Shown here: positions 40,385 through 50,823 of the stretch, piece after piece
Layout of the letters: every line of letters starts with the position of its first letter
Position numbering within the stretch: position 1 is the stretch's first letter
Source: Alphaproteobacteria bacterium
Lineage (GTDB): Bacteria; Pseudomonadota; Alphaproteobacteria; Sphingomonadales; JAKSBY01
Direction: 5' to 3'
NCBI GenBank assembly: GCA_021774625.1
Contig: JAJFIV010000033.1
Location: 108,201 to 172,200, forward strand
Length of the DNA stretch: 64,000 bases
Made by a program: the position numbers and the translations under genes
The notes under the pieces: model-generated
Told to the model about the DNA's origin: nothing
Databases searched by the model: none
The model's input: only the letters and a program-made list of their open reading frames with translations

Positions 40385-41167
40385 TTACTTTTTTGGTTTG
40401 ACGGCCTTGAACCGCAGCCGGATATAATCGGCGGTCCAGTCTCCGCTTTCATCCATCAGGTCCGGTTTTGCCAATTCGATTGCCTTTTCCATGACAGCCT
40501 GCCGCTGGTCTTCCCCTATAGAGGCAAAAAACCGGCCGCCAAAAGTTTCATACCAGCCTTTCAGTCCCGCCGGCAGCGGAGTCGGTCTCGGCACAATGGC
40601 AATATGATCAACCACGAAGCCGGCGCCTTCCAGCACCGCGCTATATTCCTCCGCCGTGGGATAATATTTATGATCGGGCGGCAGGGCGGCGCCGGTGACC
40701 ATCTCAAAGGCTGCGCGAACGGCGACCCGGATCGCGGCGACATTGCCGTGACCACCAAATTCACCAACGAAACGTCCGCCGGATTTCAAGGCCCGAAAAA
40801 CGCCTGCGGCGACCTTTTCCGCATCCGGCATCCAGTGCAAAGCCGCATTGGAAAAAACCGCGTCGAATTCCCCGTCGAAACTCAGATTTTGCGCATCGCC
40901 AACCGTGGCATCAATACCTCTGCCCGTCGCGACCGCAACCATATCCGCGGAACTGTCGATCCCGGCAACGCCGGCCTCGGCGGCGACAATTTTTTCGCTC
41001 AGTACCCCGTCGCCGCAACCAATATCCAGAATATGCTCGCCCGCCTGCGGGGCCAGCAAATCCAGCGCCACAGCCCCCAATGCGGAAACATATCCCGCCT
41101 GCGCCGCATAACGCGACGGCTGCCAGGATTGTCGTTCCCTGAATTTTGTGCCGGGTGTGATCTGCAA
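40385..41167 (-). CDS. class I SAM-dependent methyltransferase
   Basis: HILDIGCGDGVLSEKI motif I; trans-aconitate-methyltransferase-like; inside gcv operon. Confidence 0.88.
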   Translation of the reverse strand: MQITPGTKFRERQSWQPSRYAAQAGYVSALGAVALDLLAPQAGEHILDIGCGDGVLSEKIVAAEAGVAGIDSSADMVAVATGRGIDATVGDAQNLSFDGEFDAVFSNAALHWMPDAEKVAAGVFRALKSGGRFVGEFGGHGNVAAIRVAVRAAFEMVTGAALPPDHKYYPTAEEYSAVLEGAGFVVDHIAIVPRPTPLPAGLKGWYETFGGRFFASIGEDQRQAVMEKAIELAKPDLMDESGDWTADYIRLRFKAVKPKK

Positions 41168-41179
41168 AATCCGGCTTAC

Positions 41180-41557
41180 TTAATCGAGATCTTTGACGAA
41201 TTCTTCATACTGGTCCTCGGTCATCAATTCATCAAGCTGTCCGGCATCATCCATCCTGATTTTGAAAAACCAGCCGGCGTCGTCCGCCGACTGATTGACC
41301 AACGACGGATCATCATTCAGGGTGACATTGACTTCCGTCACTTCACCGTTAACCGGCGCATAAATTTCGCTTGCGGCCTTTACGGATTCAACTACGGCGG
41401 CTTCATCCCCTTTGATGAAAACCGCGCCGACATCCGGCAGTTCCACAAACACCACATCGCCAAGGGCCTTTTGGGCATAATCGGTGATCCCGACCGTTCC
41501 CACATCGCCATCAACGCTGATCCATTCATGGTCTTCTGAATATCTCGTCGTGCTCAC
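41180..41557 (-). CDS. gcvH: glycine cleavage system H protein
   Basis: RYSEDHEWISVDGDVGTVGITDYAQKALGDVVFVELPDVG, AAVVESVKAASEIYAPVNGEV. Confidence 0.96.
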   Translation of the reverse strand: MSTTRYSEDHEWISVDGDVGTVGITDYAQKALGDVVFVELPDVGAVFIKGDEAAVVESVKAASEIYAPVNGEVTEVNVTLNDDPSLVNQSADDAGWFFKIRMDDAGQLDELMTEDQYEEFVKDLD

Positions 41558-41575
41558 CCTTCATTCCTCCCTTGG

Positions 41576-42709
41576 TTATTGAGGTTTACGATAAAAACGT
41601 TTTTCGACAAACGGCATGGGGGCGACTTTCGCCGGCAGGATTTTGCCGCGGACCGACAGACCAATTTCCGTCCCGTTTTCAGAAAATTCCCGGGGCACAT
41701 AGCCCATAGCAACCGGGCCGCCGAATGTGGGGCCGAAGCCGCCCGACGTGACCGTGCCGATCACAGCGCCATCGCCATCAACAATATCGGTTCCTTCCCG
41801 GGCGGGCTGCCGGCCATTAGGCAGAATACCGACCAGCTTTTTGGCAACCCCTTCCGATAATTCCCGCAGGATACGCCCGGCGCCGGGGAAATCGGCCCGC
41901 TCGCGCCGGACTTTCGGCACGGCCCAGGCGATATTGCCCTCAACCGGGCTTTTGCTTTGATCGATGTCATGGCCGTAAAGGCAAAGCCCTGCTTCCAGCC
42001 GCAGTGAATCGCGGGCGCCAAGGCCGATGGATTCGACCTCGTCATGGCTGAGGAGCAGGCGCACAATGCGGACCGCGTCTTCTTCCGCGACGGAAATCTC
42101 GAACCCGTCTTCGCCGGTATAGCCTGAGCGGCCCATATGGCAGTCAGCGCCATCAATTTCAGCCCGGATGGCGTTCATGAAGCCGACTTCCTCAAGACCG
42201 GGAACATGGCGGGACAAAACCTCCGCCGCTTTCGGGCCCTGCAGCGCCAGGAGAGCCCGGTCATCAAGCCGTTCCAATGTGGCCTTTCCCTTCAAAGAAG
42301 AAGCGATATGGGCAAAATCCTCTTCCTTGCAGGCGGCGTTCACCACCAGATAAAGGGTTTTCGGATCCACAGCCAGGCGCGTCACCATCAGATCATCCAT
42401 AATGCCGCCTTCGGCGTTCAGAAGAACCGTGTAGCGCATCTGGCCCGGCTTCAGCCCGGCAATATTGCCCGGCACCAGCGTTTCCAGAAGGACGGCGGCA
42501 TCTTCATCTGTCCCGGGCTTGAGCAAGGCCTGTCCCATATGGGAAACATCGAACAGTCCGGCCGCTTCGCGGGTGTGAAGGTGTTCTTTCATGATGCCGA
42601 GCGGAAACTGAACCGGCATTTCATAGCCGGCAAACGGCACCATCTTGCCGCCAAGTTCCACATGCAGATCGTAAAGCGGCGTGCGCTTCAGGGATGGGTC
42701 CAAAGTCAT
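41576..42709 (-). CDS. gcvT: glycine cleavage system aminomethyltransferase T
   Basis: TPLYDLHVELGGKMVPFAGYEMPVQF, GLFDVSHMGQ, RSGYTGEDGFEISV. Confidence 0.96.
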   Translation of the reverse strand: MTLDPSLKRTPLYDLHVELGGKMVPFAGYEMPVQFPLGIMKEHLHTREAAGLFDVSHMGQALLKPGTDEDAAVLLETLVPGNIAGLKPGQMRYTVLLNAEGGIMDDLMVTRLAVDPKTLYLVVNAACKEEDFAHIASSLKGKATLERLDDRALLALQGPKAAEVLSRHVPGLEEVGFMNAIRAEIDGADCHMGRSGYTGEDGFEISVAEEDAVRIVRLLLSHDEVESIGLGARDSLRLEAGLCLYGHDIDQSKSPVEGNIAWAVPKVRRERADFPGAGRILRELSEGVAKKLVGILPNGRQPAREGTDIVDGDGAVIGTVTSGGFGPTFGGPVAMGYVPREFSENGTEIGLSVRGKILPAKVAPMPFVEKRFYRKPQ

Positions 42710-42761
42710 ACTCTCTCCCGTGCAAGACGGCCAGCCACCCGCAAAATACGGATGACATACG

Positions 42762-42970
42762 CCCCCTCTGTCACGGGACCTGAGAGATTTGACCTCGCTT
42801 GCGAGGCTTACCCCTTCGGTGAGACTCTGTACAACGAGCCTGCTTTCCAGAGTTAGATGCCGGTGCGGTCCTTTGGCCTGAGAGTTTCCGGGGCGGTTGC
42901 TCCTTCGGCGCCGGTCGGGACCGGGCTCTCCCGCAGTCAGCTATGACCGTTTCCGGTCACTCCGGCATCA
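42762..42970 (-). promoter_or_regulatory. tandem glycine riboswitch (two aptamers) upstream of gcvT
   Basis: Minus strand: P1 GATGCCGG/CCGGCATC closing aptamer 1 with GGGAGAG..GGCGCCGAAGGAGCAA..AAACTCTCAGGCCAAAGGACC; aptamer 2 ACTCTGG..CACCGAAGGGGTAAGCC..AAATCTCTCAGG..GACAGAGGG. Confidence 0.92.
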
Positions 42971-43013
42971 TACGGCGGCCGGGAACCAAGTCAACGCTCA
43001 CGTCGCATCAAAT

Positions 43014-43547
43014 TTAACGGAGGAGATTATAGACCACTTCATTATCGGAAAGTTGAAAGCCGACAAGGAGTTCATAATCGTAGCGGCGCGCCTGTTCGAT
43101 TTCCGGAATGTAGCTGGAAATGGTTTCCATTGACTGGGCGCGGAGCGAATCGGGGCCAAATGTGAGGGTGAGGTTGTAGATTTTTTTCGCCACGACCAGA
43201 TTGTTATCGCGAATCACCGTAACGAAATAAGGAATGGTAACCGTATCACCCTGAGCAGCGGGGCCTTTCATGGCCGAAACCATAAAGGAAACCTTTCCTT
43301 CAACATCCGTCCCCTGGCTGCAGGTGCTTTTGACATTGGACATCAAGGCTGTATAGGCCACATCCGTCCGGTCCCGGCCCTCGCCTTCAAACAGGGTGAT
43401 ATCGCCGGTATACCCCATGATCGCCACGGCCGGACAACGGGTGATGGTCACTTCAAAGGGGTTTTTGTTGGCGTTACAGCTCACCAGAAAGAGCGACAGG
43501 CCAATAGCGGGGGCAACGCCTTTAAATTTAGCAATAGACTTCATCAT
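43014..43547 (-). CDS. conserved hypothetical lipoprotein
   Basis: Signal plus lipobox LFLVSC near N-terminus; no recognised domain. Confidence 0.7.
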   Translation of the reverse strand: MMKSIAKFKGVAPAIGLSLFLVSCNANKNPFEVTITRCPAVAIMGYTGDITLFEGEGRDRTDVAYTALMSNVKSTCSQGTDVEGKVSFMVSAMKGPAAQGDTVTIPYFVTVIRDNNLVVAKKIYNLTLTFGPDSLRAQSMETISSYIPEIEQARRYDYELLVGFQLSDNEVVYNLLR

Positions 43548-43577
43548 TCAAAATACCATCACAATAATGAGACCAGT

Positions 43578-43835
43578 TTAAGGCAAACGGGCATGGGTGC
43601 CGTCGCACAGCGGCGCTTTTTCCGTCCGCTTGCAGCCGCAAAAATAAGCATCGCCTGTCGCCTTAGCCTTATGGGCCACCGGCTGAAATCCGGTTCCCGC
43701 ATGGCTGCCGTCGCAAAAGGGCTGCTTTTTTGACCGCCCGCAGGCACACCACCAATAGGTCCTGCCTTCGACCACGCTTTCCTTAAAAGGCATTTTCTGA
43801 CAGATAGGAGGCGATGCATTTTCCGCATTCGACAT
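43578..43835 (-). CDS. CDGSH-type iron-sulfur protein (two CDGSH motifs)
   Basis: WWCACGRSKKQPFCDGSHAG and YFCGCKRTEKAPLCDGTHA; start moved to MSNAENAS. Confidence 0.9.
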   Translation of the reverse strand: MSNAENASPPICQKMPFKESVVEGRTYWWCACGRSKKQPFCDGSHAGTGFQPVAHKAKATGDAYFCGCKRTEKAPLCDGTHARLP

Positions 43836-43924
43836 TTTCGGCTCCAGACGATACACAGACGCAATCAAGCGCGGCATCATAGGGAAGGCCTGCGCCAAGC
43901 ACAAGCGATCAAAACCGGATTTCC

Positions 43925-44887
43925 ATGGCAGTCTATACCAGCATAACGGAAAGCGAACTCCGCGGTTTTTTGCAAGGCTATGACCTCGGTGCCCTGAAAA
44001 GTTTTGAGGGGATTCAGGAAGGGGTGGAAAATTCCAATTTCAAGCTGGTTACCGACCGGGGCCCCTATATTCTGACCATCTTCGAGCGGCGGGTGCGTGA
44101 GGAAGATTTGCCTTATTTCCTCGGGTTGTCACGGCATTTATCGGAAAAAGGCATTTCCTGCCCCGATCCCTTTCCAGCAAAAAACGGCGCGATTATCGGC
44201 CGTCTGAAAGCGAAGCCCGCCGCCATTATCAGTTTTCTGGAAGGCAGGCCTGTTTGGCCCCCGGCAGAGGACCACTGCCGTCAGGCGGGGGAATTAGTGG
44301 GTCAAATGCAACTGGCCGGACAGGATTTCGCGCACAGCAGGAAAAATGATCTCGGCCTTGCCGGCTGGCATGATCTTATGGCAAAGACCCGCGACCGGGC
44401 GGACAAAATTGCACCCGGCCTGGCAGCCGCCATTGCTAAAGAGCTCGATTTTCTGCAGCGGAACTGGCCGCAGAATTTACCAAAAGGGGCGGTTCATGCG
44501 GACCTCTTTCACGACAATGTCTTTTTCAAAAACGCGCAGCTTTCCGGCGTCATCGATTTCTATTTCGCCTGCGATGATTTCTATGCCTATGATCTGGCGG
44601 TTACCCTGAACGCCTGGTGCTTTGGCGATGAGACGCATTTTGACCGGGAAAACGCCGCCGCCATGATCAATGGTTATCAGACCATCCGCCCATTCTCCGT
44701 TCAGGAAAAATCCGCCTTTCCTGTCCTGTGCCGGGGCGCCGCAATGCGCTTTCTTTTGACCCGGCTGTATGACACGCTGAATCGGGTCGATAAGGCCCTG
44801 GTGACTGTGAAAGACCCCCTTGCCTATCTTAATCGGCTGAAATTCCACCAATCCATCACCGGCTGGAGCGGCTATGGCTTTGTTTAA
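43925..44887 (+). CDS. thrB: homoserine kinase (ThrB, choline-kinase-like fold)
   Basis: [67 protein letters not shown]. Confidence 0.93.
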   Translation: MAVYTSITESELRGFLQGYDLGALKSFEGIQEGVENSNFKLVTDRGPYILTIFERRVREEDLPYFLGLSRHLSEKGISCPDPFPAKNGAIIGRLKAKPAAIISFLEGRPVWPPAEDHCRQAGELVGQMQLAGQDFAHSRKNDLGLAGWHDLMAKTRDRADKIAPGLAAAIAKELDFLQRNWPQNLPKGAVHADLFHDNVFFKNAQLSGVIDFYFACDDFYAYDLAVTLNAWCFGDETHFDRENAAAMINGYQTIRPFSVQEKSAFPVLCRGAAMRFLLTRLYDTLNRVDKALVTVKDPLAYLNRLKFHQSITGWSGYGFV

Positions 44888-45332
44888 ACGCAAACGGAAA
44901 GAAGTGCATATCTATACGGACGGCGCCTGTTCCGGCAATCCCGGTCCCGGCGGCTGGGGCGCTCTTTTGCTTTATAATGGTCATGAAAAGGAACTGAAGG
45001 GCGGCGAGAAGGAAACCACCAACAACCGCATGGAGCTGCGCGCCGCCATCGAAGCGCTGAAGGCGCTGAAAGGTCCCTGCAATGTGAAGCTTTCCACTGA
45101 TAGCGTCTATGTGAAAGACGGCATCACCAAATGGATTCATAACTGGAAAAAAAACGGCTGGCGTACGGCCGCAAAAAAGCCGGTGAAAAACGCCGATCTG
45201 TGGCAGGATCTGGAAGACGTGCTGCAACATCACGACGTTTCCTGGCGCTGGGTCAAAGGCCATGCCGGCCACCCGGAAAATGAACGCGCCGATCAACTGG
45301 CGCGGGACGGGATGGAAAGGCATAGAGGATAG
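44874..45332 (+). CDS. rnhA: ribonuclease HI
   Basis: [69 protein letters not shown]. Confidence 0.96.
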   Translation: MALFKRKRKEVHIYTDGACSGNPGPGGWGALLLYNGHEKELKGGEKETTNNRMELRAAIEALKALKGPCNVKLSTDSVYVKDGITKWIHNWKKNGWRTAAKKPVKNADLWQDLEDVLQHHDVSWRWVKGHAGHPENERADQLARDGMERHRG

Positions 45333-45341
45333 GCCGTCAAT

Positions 45342-45620
45342 TCAGCCGCCGCAGTAAATAAGCTTGAATTGAAAGAATGCTAACCGTTGACTTTCCGGAA
45401 TTTTCAATGCGCAATCGGTCTGCGTTAAAAAGCTGAATAACCTTTTGAGCCGCCTGAGTAGCCTGGGCACGCCATTTCGATCACGCCAGTCAGAAAAAAT
45501 TTCATCCAGACGCCCAAGATCCGTATTGACCTGATCAAGAAGCGGATTGAGAGTATCTATTTCCAAGGGCGGGTCCGGCGGAAGATCGCGCGGGCTGGCA
45601 TGATAGATACAGGAAAACAA
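45342..45620 (-). CDS. hypothetical protein, uncertain
   Basis: 92-aa ORF in otherwise unassigned DNA, co-oriented 22 bp downstream of NfeD. Confidence 0.3.
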   Translation of the reverse strand: MFSCIYHASPRDLPPDPPLEIDTLNPLLDQVNTDLGRLDEIFSDWRDRNGVPRLLRRLKRLFSFLTQTDCALKIPESQRLAFFQFKLIYCGG

Positions 45621-45641
45621 GTTACAAAAATTCTACTTTTG

Positions 45642-46109
45642 TTACTTGTTTTGTCTGTTCTCCGCCGCCTTCACCTGCAGGGCGGCACCGACAACGCTTG
45701 TGACTTCAACGATTGTCCCTTCGGCAATATCGGGTCCGTGGGCGAGCCACTGGGAATCGCCGACTTTGACCTTGCCGGAACCGTTCTCGATAGCCTCAAT
45801 CACCTTATAGCGCTGGCCGATCATGGCCGTGCCGCGCTGATTGAGATTGCTGTCGCTGGTCGGTGTCGGGTGTTTTTGGATAAAATTCCGCCCGGCGAAA
45901 ACGGAAATGATCGCCAGTACCGAGTAAATCACCAACTGCAGCTGCCAGGAAAGATCGGCGAGGATAAGGACAATCACGCCGGTCACCGCAGCGGCGATGC
46001 CGAGCCAGAGGAAGACCACGCCCGGGACCAGCATTTCCAGCACCAGAAGGACAACCGCGGCGATAAACCAGGTCCAGTAACTCAGGGTGAAATCGTCAAA
46101 AATACCCAT
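45642..46109 (-). CDS. NfeD family protein
   Basis: WFIAAVVLLVLEMLVPGVVFLWLGIAAAVTGV... C-terminal OB-like domain; partner SPFH gene upstream. Confidence 0.88.
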   Translation of the reverse strand: MGIFDDFTLSYWTWFIAAVVLLVLEMLVPGVVFLWLGIAAAVTGVIVLILADLSWQLQLVIYSVLAIISVFAGRNFIQKHPTPTSDSNLNQRGTAMIGQRYKVIEAIENGSGKVKVGDSQWLAHGPDIAEGTIVEVTSVVGAALQVKAAENRQNK

Positions 46110-46116
46110 GCCCGTC

Positions 46117-47091
46117 TTATGCTCCGCTGTCAGGGATGCGTCCCGGATTGGCCGGTTTAGGCGCACTGCCGGCGCTCTTGCCGCCGAGTTCCCGCAACAG
46201 TTCGGATATCCCGCCGATGGAGCCGATCACTGAGGAGGCTTCAAGCGGCATGAAAACCAGTTTCTGATTGGGGGAGACGGCAAATTCCTTGAGCGCATCG
46301 ACATATTTCTGGGCGACAAAGTAATTGATCGCCTGGCGGTCGCCCTTGGCGATGGCGTCAGAGACCATCTGGGTTGCCTTGGCTTCGGCTTCGGCCTCCC
46401 GCTCCCTGGCTTCGGCGTCCCGATAGGCCGCTTCGCGGCGGCCTTCCGCTTCCAGGATCGCCGCCTGCTTTTCGCCCTCCGCGCGGAGGATTTCCGACTG
46501 ACGATCGCCTTCCGCTTCCAGAATGGTCGCCCTTTTTTCCCGCTCCGCCTTCATCTGGCGGGCCATGGCATCGACAATATCCCGCGGCGGAACGATATCC
46601 TTGATCTCGATCCTGGTGATTTTGATGCCCCACGGACTGGTGGCGTCGTCAACCACACTGAGCAGCCGGGCATTGATCTGATCCCGCTGCGACAACAGTT
46701 CATCAAGATCCATCGAACCCATAACCGTCCTGAGATTGGTGGTGGTGAGGTTGAGAATCGCGATCACCATTTCGCGGACTTCATAGGCGGCCTTGGCGGC
46801 GTCCAGCACCTGGAAAAACACCACGCCGTCGACCCGGACCATGGCATTATCCTTGGTAATGACTTCCTGACCGGGAATATCCAGCACCTGTTCCTGCATA
46901 TTCATCTTCGCGCCGATGGTATCCACATAGGGAATGATCACATGGAAACCGGGTTTCAGAACCTTGATGAAACGGCCAAACCGTTCCACCGTAAATTCAA
47001 AACCCTGACTGACCGTGCGAACACCCATAGCGACGGTGAGCACTGCCAGAACAGCCAGAACAATGACGAAAATCATTGAAAGCGAAATCAT
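46117..47091 (-). CDS. SPFH/Band 7 paraslipin/QmcA-like protein
   Basis: GVRTVSQGFEFTVERFGRFIKVLKPGFHVIIPYVDTIGAKMNMQEQVLDIPGQEVITKDNAMVRVDGV. Confidence 0.93.
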   Translation of the reverse strand: MISLSMIFVIVLAVLAVLTVAMGVRTVSQGFEFTVERFGRFIKVLKPGFHVIIPYVDTIGAKMNMQEQVLDIPGQEVITKDNAMVRVDGVVFFQVLDAAKAAYEVREMVIAILNLTTTNLRTVMGSMDLDELLSQRDQINARLLSVVDDATSPWGIKITRIEIKDIVPPRDIVDAMARQMKAEREKRATILEAEGDRQSEILRAEGEKQAAILEAEGRREAAYRDAEAREREAEAEAKATQMVSDAIAKGDRQAINYFVAQKYVDALKEFAVSPNQKLVFMPLEASSVIGSIGGISELLRELGGKSAGSAPKPANPGRIPDSGA

Positions 47092-47176
47092 CCAACCCCT
47101 CCTTAGTTAGACCGCCCCCCACAGGCAGCTGTGAATTATATATTGGGACTTAACCGTTCAATTTCAAGCGATTAGC

Positions 47177-47659
47177 CTAGAGCTGGGTCAGGGCATGCTC
47201 GGCGCTGGAGACCTGAAAGGCGCCGGAATCCTCGATATTCAGCGTGGTCACGGCGCCGTCTTCGACAATCATGGAAAACCGTTTGCCGCGGATCCCCATG
47301 CCGAAACCGCTGCCGTCCATTTCCAGCCCCAAGGCCCTGGTAAAATCGCCATTTCCATCGGCCAGCATCAGGACCTTGTCGCCAACCCCCTGGTCCTTGC
47401 CCCAGGCCCCCATCACAAACGCATCATTCACGGCCAGACAGGCAATGGTGTCGACGCCCTTGGCCTGGAAATCACTGGCATGCTGGACAAAGCCGGGCAG
47501 ATGTTTGGCGGAACAGGTGGGCGTAAAAGCCCCCGGCACCGAAAACAGCATGACTTTCTTGCCGCTGAAAATTTCAGCCGTAGTAATCGGCTGCGGCCCT
47601 TCCGCCGTCATATGGGAAAGGGTTGCGGCTGGAATTTTATCGCCTGTCTGTATGGTCAT
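47177..47659 (-). CDS. peroxiredoxin (Prx5-type)
   Basis: GKKVMLFSVPGAFTPTCSAKHLPGFV. Confidence 0.94.
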   Translation of the reverse strand: MTIQTGDKIPAATLSHMTAEGPQPITTAEIFSGKKVMLFSVPGAFTPTCSAKHLPGFVQHASDFQAKGVDTIACLAVNDAFVMGAWGKDQGVGDKVLMLADGNGDFTRALGLEMDGSGFGMGIRGKRFSMIVEDGAVTTLNIEDSGAFQVSSAEHALTQL

Positions 47660-47737
47660 CAGTATCCCCTGTTTTTGGAGTGAGTCTGCAAAAGCAAGAA
47701 TAGGGCAACTGTGAAAAAAGACAATCAGGCTTTTCGA

Positions 47738-48604
47738 TCAATCGAAGGTTATTCGCCGCTCGATCGCCTGGCCCAAACCGTCAGTCAGGGTGATGGTGAC
47801 GGGATGCCCCGCCAGATCTTGTGTCGCAATGCCTTCAAAAACACTGACCGCCACCCGGGCCTCAGCGCCATCACCGCGCAAGGCAATCTGCGGTTTTCCA
47901 AAGGCGAATTCCGGCCCTGCTTCCACCATGACATCTGCAGCCGTCAACGGCTGGTTTGCCTTGATATCAAGTGAAAGTATCTGGTTGCCGGCGGGACCGC
48001 GCAGGCTGGCAGTTTCTATGGCAAGTCCCGAACCCGTATCTTCGCCCGCTGACGGGACCAGAGACAATGCCTGATAGATCGGCTCGGCATAGGGGGTGCG
48101 CTCATCGGCAAACTCGGCAGGCGGCAAGGTAAGCTGATAATTCGCTTCATAGGGGATGCAGACATCGCTGCACACCATATAGGTCATGCGCAATTTCACA
48201 TGGGCCGGTTTCAATGGGTCAACAAAACTCAGCCGGACCGGCATAATGACTTCTTTGTCATATCCGAAGGTTTCTATCCCGAACAGGGTAAAGCGATGCG
48301 GCAGAGGATAGAATACCTCCGCGGCGGTGATATTTTCCGATCCCTCCCAGGAAAAAACCGGCGGTAAACCCGCCTCGCCTGGCGTCCGCCAATAGGTTTT
48401 CCAGCCGTCTTCCATTTGCACCTGCCAGCCGATATAAAGCGATTCCCGGTCCGGCGCGATGCTCTTATAGCTTGAGATCAGGCGGGATTTGACCGCATCT
48501 TCCGATACCCAATCGGAAGCCTCATCCGCAGCGGCGCTAAAGGGAAAGGGCGCCATGAAGGCGGTTAAAGAAAAACCGGCAATAGATGCAAGAGTGAACT
48601 TCAT
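47738..48604 (-). CDS. DsbD N-terminal-like (thiol:disulfide interchange) periplasmic protein
   Basis: YIGWQVQMEDGWKTYWRTPGEAGLPPVFSWEGSEN...MVCSDVCIPYEANYQLTLP; signal peptide. Confidence 0.88.
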   Translation of the reverse strand: MKFTLASIAGFSLTAFMAPFPFSAAADEASDWVSEDAVKSRLISSYKSIAPDRESLYIGWQVQMEDGWKTYWRTPGEAGLPPVFSWEGSENITAAEVFYPLPHRFTLFGIETFGYDKEVIMPVRLSFVDPLKPAHVKLRMTYMVCSDVCIPYEANYQLTLPPAEFADERTPYAEPIYQALSLVPSAGEDTGSGLAIETASLRGPAGNQILSLDIKANQPLTAADVMVEAGPEFAFGKPQIALRGDGAEARVAVSVFEGIATQDLAGHPVTITLTDGLGQAIERRITFD

Positions 48605-48770
48605 AGAGGAAATATAGAACGCTTTGCGCAAAATACGACCGGATTTTTACGCCCGGCCCGTAAAAAAATCGTGATGATTCCAGCGAAAATGGATGCATAG
48701 CCCCTTGTTTCCCGGCGCGAAACACCCCATCATAGCGGTATGATCTATCTCCCTCTGAATCGATTCAGTC

Positions 48771-49334
48771 ATGTCTGACGACGGTTATCTCGAAGGAAAA
48801 CTGTTACTCGCCATGCCGGGCATGACGGATCCGCGCTTTGACCGGACAGTCATTTATATCTGTTCGCACACGGCCGAGGGCGCGATGGGGCTGGTGATCA
48901 ACCGCCTGATAAACAATCTGACCTTTGAACAGCTTCTGGAGCAATTAAACATCGAAACCGAAGGGCCGGTCAGCGATATCCCCCTGCATGCCGGAGGGCC
49001 GGTGGAAACGGGCCGTGGTTTTGTGCTGCATTCCGCCGACTATGTCCATGATTCAACCCTGATTGTCAGCCAGACCCTGGCGCTAACCGCGACCGTGGAT
49101 GTTCTGCGCAATATTGCCGAAGGCCGCGGGCCGCGCCATCACCTGCTGGCGCTGGGCTATGCCGGCTGGGCAGCCGGCCAACTGGAACAGGAAATCCAGG
49201 CCAACGGCTGGCTGACGGCGGAAGCCGACGAGGAAATCGTCTTTTATACCCATGTCGAAGACAAATGGCCGCGCGCCATGGCGATGCTGGGAGTCGATGT
49301 TTCCATGCTGTCGACAACGGCGGGGCATGCCTGA
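48771..49334 (+). CDS. YqgE/AlgH family protein
   Basis: LEGKLLLAMPGMTDPRFDRTVIYICSHTAEGAMGLVINRL; GYAGWAAGQLEQEIQANGWL. Confidence 0.94.
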   Translation: MSDDGYLEGKLLLAMPGMTDPRFDRTVIYICSHTAEGAMGLVINRLINNLTFEQLLEQLNIETEGPVSDIPLHAGGPVETGRGFVLHSADYVHDSTLIVSQTLALTATVDVLRNIAEGRGPRHHLLALGYAGWAAGQLEQEIQANGWLTAEADEEIVFYTHVEDKWPRAMAMLGVDVSMLSTTAGHA

Positions 49335-49386
49335 TTTCTTGCTGTAGCCATCCTTCGATCCATCCGCGTTTTGCCGGAGCCGTATC

Positions 49387-50757
49387 TTAATAGGAATATT
49401 CGTCGAACACCTTTGAAACATTGCCCTGCCAGCGCCCGTGATAGGCTTCCAGCAGTTCGTCGGCCGGGGTTTTTCCGGTTTCCACGCTTTCGAAGAGCGT
49501 GGCCAGGAAACCCTGCTCGGTGTCGCCGGATGAGTTGAGACGCGCGCGCGCCTTGAGGCCGTGATCGGCGATCTTCAGAACCTGGCGGGCGAGGTCATTC
49601 AGCGTACCGCCGCGCCAGGGGGCATCGAGCGCCAGTTTCGGCACGGACATGCGGAGTTTCTGCATCTCCTCCACCGTCCAGTCCCTGCAAAGATCCCAGG
49701 CGGCATCGAGAGCGGACTGATCATACAACAGCCCGGCCCAGAATGCCGGAAGCGCGCACAGTCGGGACCACGGCCCGCCATCCGCGCCGCGCATTTCGAG
49801 AAAGGTTTTCAGCCGCACTTCGGGGAAAATCGTCGTCATGTGATCTTCGAAATCACCGAGGGTCGGTTTCTGACCAGAATAGGCGGCCAGCCGGCCATCA
49901 AGGAAATCATGAAAGGACTGGCCCGATGCATCGATGTAGCCGTCGCGATAGACGAAATACATGGGCACATCGAGCACATAATCCACATAGCGCTCGAACC
50001 CGAAGCCGTCTTCAAACACAAAGGGCAGCATGCCGGTGCGGTCGGGGTCGGTATCGGTCCAGATATGACTGCGGTAGGATTTGAAGCCGTTGGGTTTGCC
50101 TTCGGTGAAAGGCGAATTGGCGAACAGCGCCGTCGCCACCGGCTGCAGAGCGAGTGCGACCCGGAATTTTTTCACCATATCGGCTTCCGAAGAAAAATCC
50201 AGATTGGTCTGAACGGTGCAGGTGCGGAGCATCATGTCAAGACCGAGCGTGCCTTTTTTCGGCATATAGGAGCGCATGATATTATAGCGCGCCTTGGGCA
50301 TGATGGGTACGTCTTCCCGCCTGAGAAAGGGGTGAAAGCCAAGCCCCAGAAAGCCGATTTTCAGCACATCGCCGATGCTCTTTACCTGCGCCAGATGGGT
50401 ATGGACCTCATCACAGGTCTGATGAATGGTCTCCAGAAGACCGCCGGATAGTTCCAGCTGTCCGCCCGGCTCCAGCGAGACCGAAGCCCCATCCTGTTTG
50501 AGGGCAATCACATTTTCACCCTCGAGAACCGGCTGCCAGCCGAATCTCTGCAGTCCATGCAGGACATCCCGGATTCCACCTTTTTCCGGGTAGGAAAGCG
50601 GGGCATGGCCGTCAAGATGAAAACAGAATTTTTCGTGCTCGGTCCCGATACGCCACGCCTCTTTGGGCTTGCAGCCAGCGCTCAGCAACTCCACAAGCTG
50701 GGATTTGTGCTCAATCGGCCGGGACCGGGTTTGGGATGAATTGGGTGTGCCTGTCAT
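49387..50757 (-). CDS. gshA: glutamate--cysteine ligase (plant/alphaproteobacterial type)
   Basis: [59 protein letters not shown]. Confidence 0.93.
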   Translation of the reverse strand: MTGTPNSSQTRSRPIEHKSQLVELLSAGCKPKEAWRIGTEHEKFCFHLDGHAPLSYPEKGGIRDVLHGLQRFGWQPVLEGENVIALKQDGASVSLEPGGQLELSGGLLETIHQTCDEVHTHLAQVKSIGDVLKIGFLGLGFHPFLRREDVPIMPKARYNIMRSYMPKKGTLGLDMMLRTCTVQTNLDFSSEADMVKKFRVALALQPVATALFANSPFTEGKPNGFKSYRSHIWTDTDPDRTGMLPFVFEDGFGFERYVDYVLDVPMYFVYRDGYIDASGQSFHDFLDGRLAAYSGQKPTLGDFEDHMTTIFPEVRLKTFLEMRGADGGPWSRLCALPAFWAGLLYDQSALDAAWDLCRDWTVEEMQKLRMSVPKLALDAPWRGGTLNDLARQVLKIADHGLKARARLNSSGDTEQGFLATLFESVETGKTPADELLEAYHGRWQGNVSKVFDEYSY

Positions 50758-50823
50758 AACTTCGCTTAATGAATCCTTGTGGCGCATGCAAGCAAGAGAT
50801 TCTAACTTTTGCAAAAAGAATAA

